DNA from: Psychromarinibacter sediminicola
GTDB taxonomy: Bacteria; Pseudomonadota; Alphaproteobacteria; Rhodobacterales; Rhodobacteraceae
Reading direction: 5' to 3'
NCBI RefSeq assembly: GCF_029168335.1
Contig: NZ_JARGYC010000049.1
Coordinates: forward strand, 1 to 34,441
Length of the DNA: 34,441 bases
Below, piece after piece: positions 33,701-34,441 of this stretch. The translations under genes and the position numbers were made by a program. Positions within the stretch are counted from its first letter, which is position 1. Each line of letters starts with the position of its first letter. The notes under the pieces are model-generated. The model was not told the DNA's origin. It searched no databases and was given only the letters and a program-made list of their open reading frames with translations.

Positions 33701-34330
33701 ATGCCCTGGGACCGCAATCAGATGGCCGAGCGCGCCGCGCAGGAACTCGAGGACGGGATGTACGTGAACCTCGGCATCGGGATTCCGACGCTGGTGGCCA
33801 ATTACATCCCCGAGGGCGTTGACGTGACGCTGCAATCGGAAAACGGAATGCTCGGCATCGGCCCCTTCCCCACCGAGGACGAGATCGACCCCGACCTGAT
33901 CAATGCCGGCAAGCAGACGGTGACCGAGCTGGAACGCACGAGTTACTTCGACAGCGCGACGAGCTTCGGCATGATCCGCGGCGGCAAGATCGCGATGGCG
34001 ATCCTGGGCGCGATGGAGGTGGCCGAGAACGGCGACCTGGCGAACTGGATGATCCCCGGCAAGCTGGTCAAGGGGATGGGCGGCGCCATGGACCTGGTGG
34101 CCGGCGTGCAGCGCGTGGTGGTGGTGATGGATCACACCAACAAGGCCGGCGAGTCGAAGCTTCTGAAGCAGTGCACGCTGCCGCTGACCGGCACCGGCGT
34201 GGTGAACCGGATCGTCACCAATTTGGGCGTGCTGGACGTCACCGACGACGGGCTGAAGATCGTGGAGCTTGCGCCGGACGTGACCCGCGAGGAGATCATC
34301 GAGAAGACGGACGCGAAGATCGCGGCCTGA
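33701..34330 (+). CDS. scoB: 3-oxoacid CoA-transferase subunit B
   Basis: The 209-residue beta subunit carries the catalytic glutamate (Glu47) in [11 protein letters not shown], the [14 protein letters not shown] motif at its start, and [38 protein letters not shown] and [26 protein letters not shown] further on. It is complete and pairs with ScoA. Ribosome site GAGAGGA precedes the ATG. It follows the LOV kinase by 13 nt instead of following scoA directly. Confidence 0.96.
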   Translation: MPWDRNQMAERAAQELEDGMYVNLGIGIPTLVANYIPEGVDVTLQSENGMLGIGPFPTEDEIDPDLINAGKQTVTELERTSYFDSATSFGMIRGGKIAMAILGAMEVAENGDLANWMIPGKLVKGMGGAMDLVAGVQRVVVVMDHTNKAGESKLLKQCTLPLTGTGVVNRIVTNLGVLDVTDDGLKIVELAPDVTREEIIEKTDAKIAA

Positions 34331-34349
34331 CATTCGGTCGGACCGGTTT

Positions 34350-34441
34350 AACAGGCTGCTGAAGAAGTCGGGTTGGAAGGACGTTATTCCTGTCGCCGGG
34401 GCTGGAAGGCGGGTCGCTCGCAGATGCGAACGTCGGGTCCA
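34350..34441. mobile_element. Possible edge of an insertion sequence (partial)
   Basis: About 20 nt after scoB the sequence CAGGCTGCTGAAGAAGTCG resembles terminal inverted repeats of several transposon families (GGCTGCTGAAxAAGT type). Only the edge is visible and no transposase frame is in the window, so this is a weak call based on memory of IS ends. Confidence 0.25.

Overview
The window is chromosomal DNA from a strongly GC-rich alphaproteobacterium, most likely Rhodobacteraceae/Roseobacter group. This rests on codon and base composition, on the order of the aa3 oxidase assembly genes (ctaC-ctaB-small membrane protein-ctaG-ctaE-SURF1-thrC-M16 protease-GNAT), on a GAF-type PtsP with roseobacter-like N-terminus, and on intergenic repeats I associate with this family. 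These assignments come from reading the sequence only; no database search was run.

Layout. 1-585: two tandem copies of a long dispersed repeat. 624-7841: a cache-domain sensor without output domain (-), ptsP (+), a small exported protein (-), a GNAT (-), a flavin reductase (+) and a SulP transporter (-). 7985-8509: two more copies of the same long repeat in the opposite orientation, so the six-gene block is bracketed by inverted repeats. 8598-12234: mtnP, an SDR-DoxX fusion, a DUF2269 membrane protein, a divergent ribbon-helix-helix protein with an AT-rich regulatory island and a 36-residue ORF, then apt. MtnP and Apt form a short purine-salvage route (MTA to adenine to AMP). 12235-17782: a 54-residue ORF, a Glu/Leu-type amino acid dehydrogenase, a GlcD-type FAD oxidase, a secreted metallo-beta-lactamase-like protein, a secreted dienelactone-hydrolase-like protein and a 49-residue single-span protein.

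17804-25318 is one long minus-strand run, read from 25318 downwards: ctaC, ctaB, CoxF-like peptide, ctaG, ctaE, SURF1, thrC, M16 peptidase, GNAT. Several junctions overlap by 1-4 nt, so translation is probably coupled. Divergent from ctaC are tldD and a GNAT, with an Fnr-like box in the shared intergenic region. 27580-34330 on the plus strand holds dprA, a cluster of three CTAG-centred palindromes, topA, scoA, a LOV-domain histidine kinase and scoB. The last ~90 bases may be the edge of an insertion sequence.

Most interesting: (1) a blue-light (LOV) histidine kinase gene sits between the two subunit genes of one 3-oxoacid CoA-transferase and is closely joined to the second; (2) a 60-61 nt double-hairpin (REPIN-like) module is present in two copies of the long repeat and cleanly absent from the other two, with compensatory stem changes; (3) an RHH gene faces a 36-residue basic ORF across an AT-rich promoter with a perfect tandem 13-mer and a TATATA palindrome; (4) the SDR-DoxX gene has no ATG/GTG/TTG start at its Rossmann N-terminus and an ATA exactly at the mtnP stop. 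No tRNA, rRNA, CRISPR array or phage module was seen.
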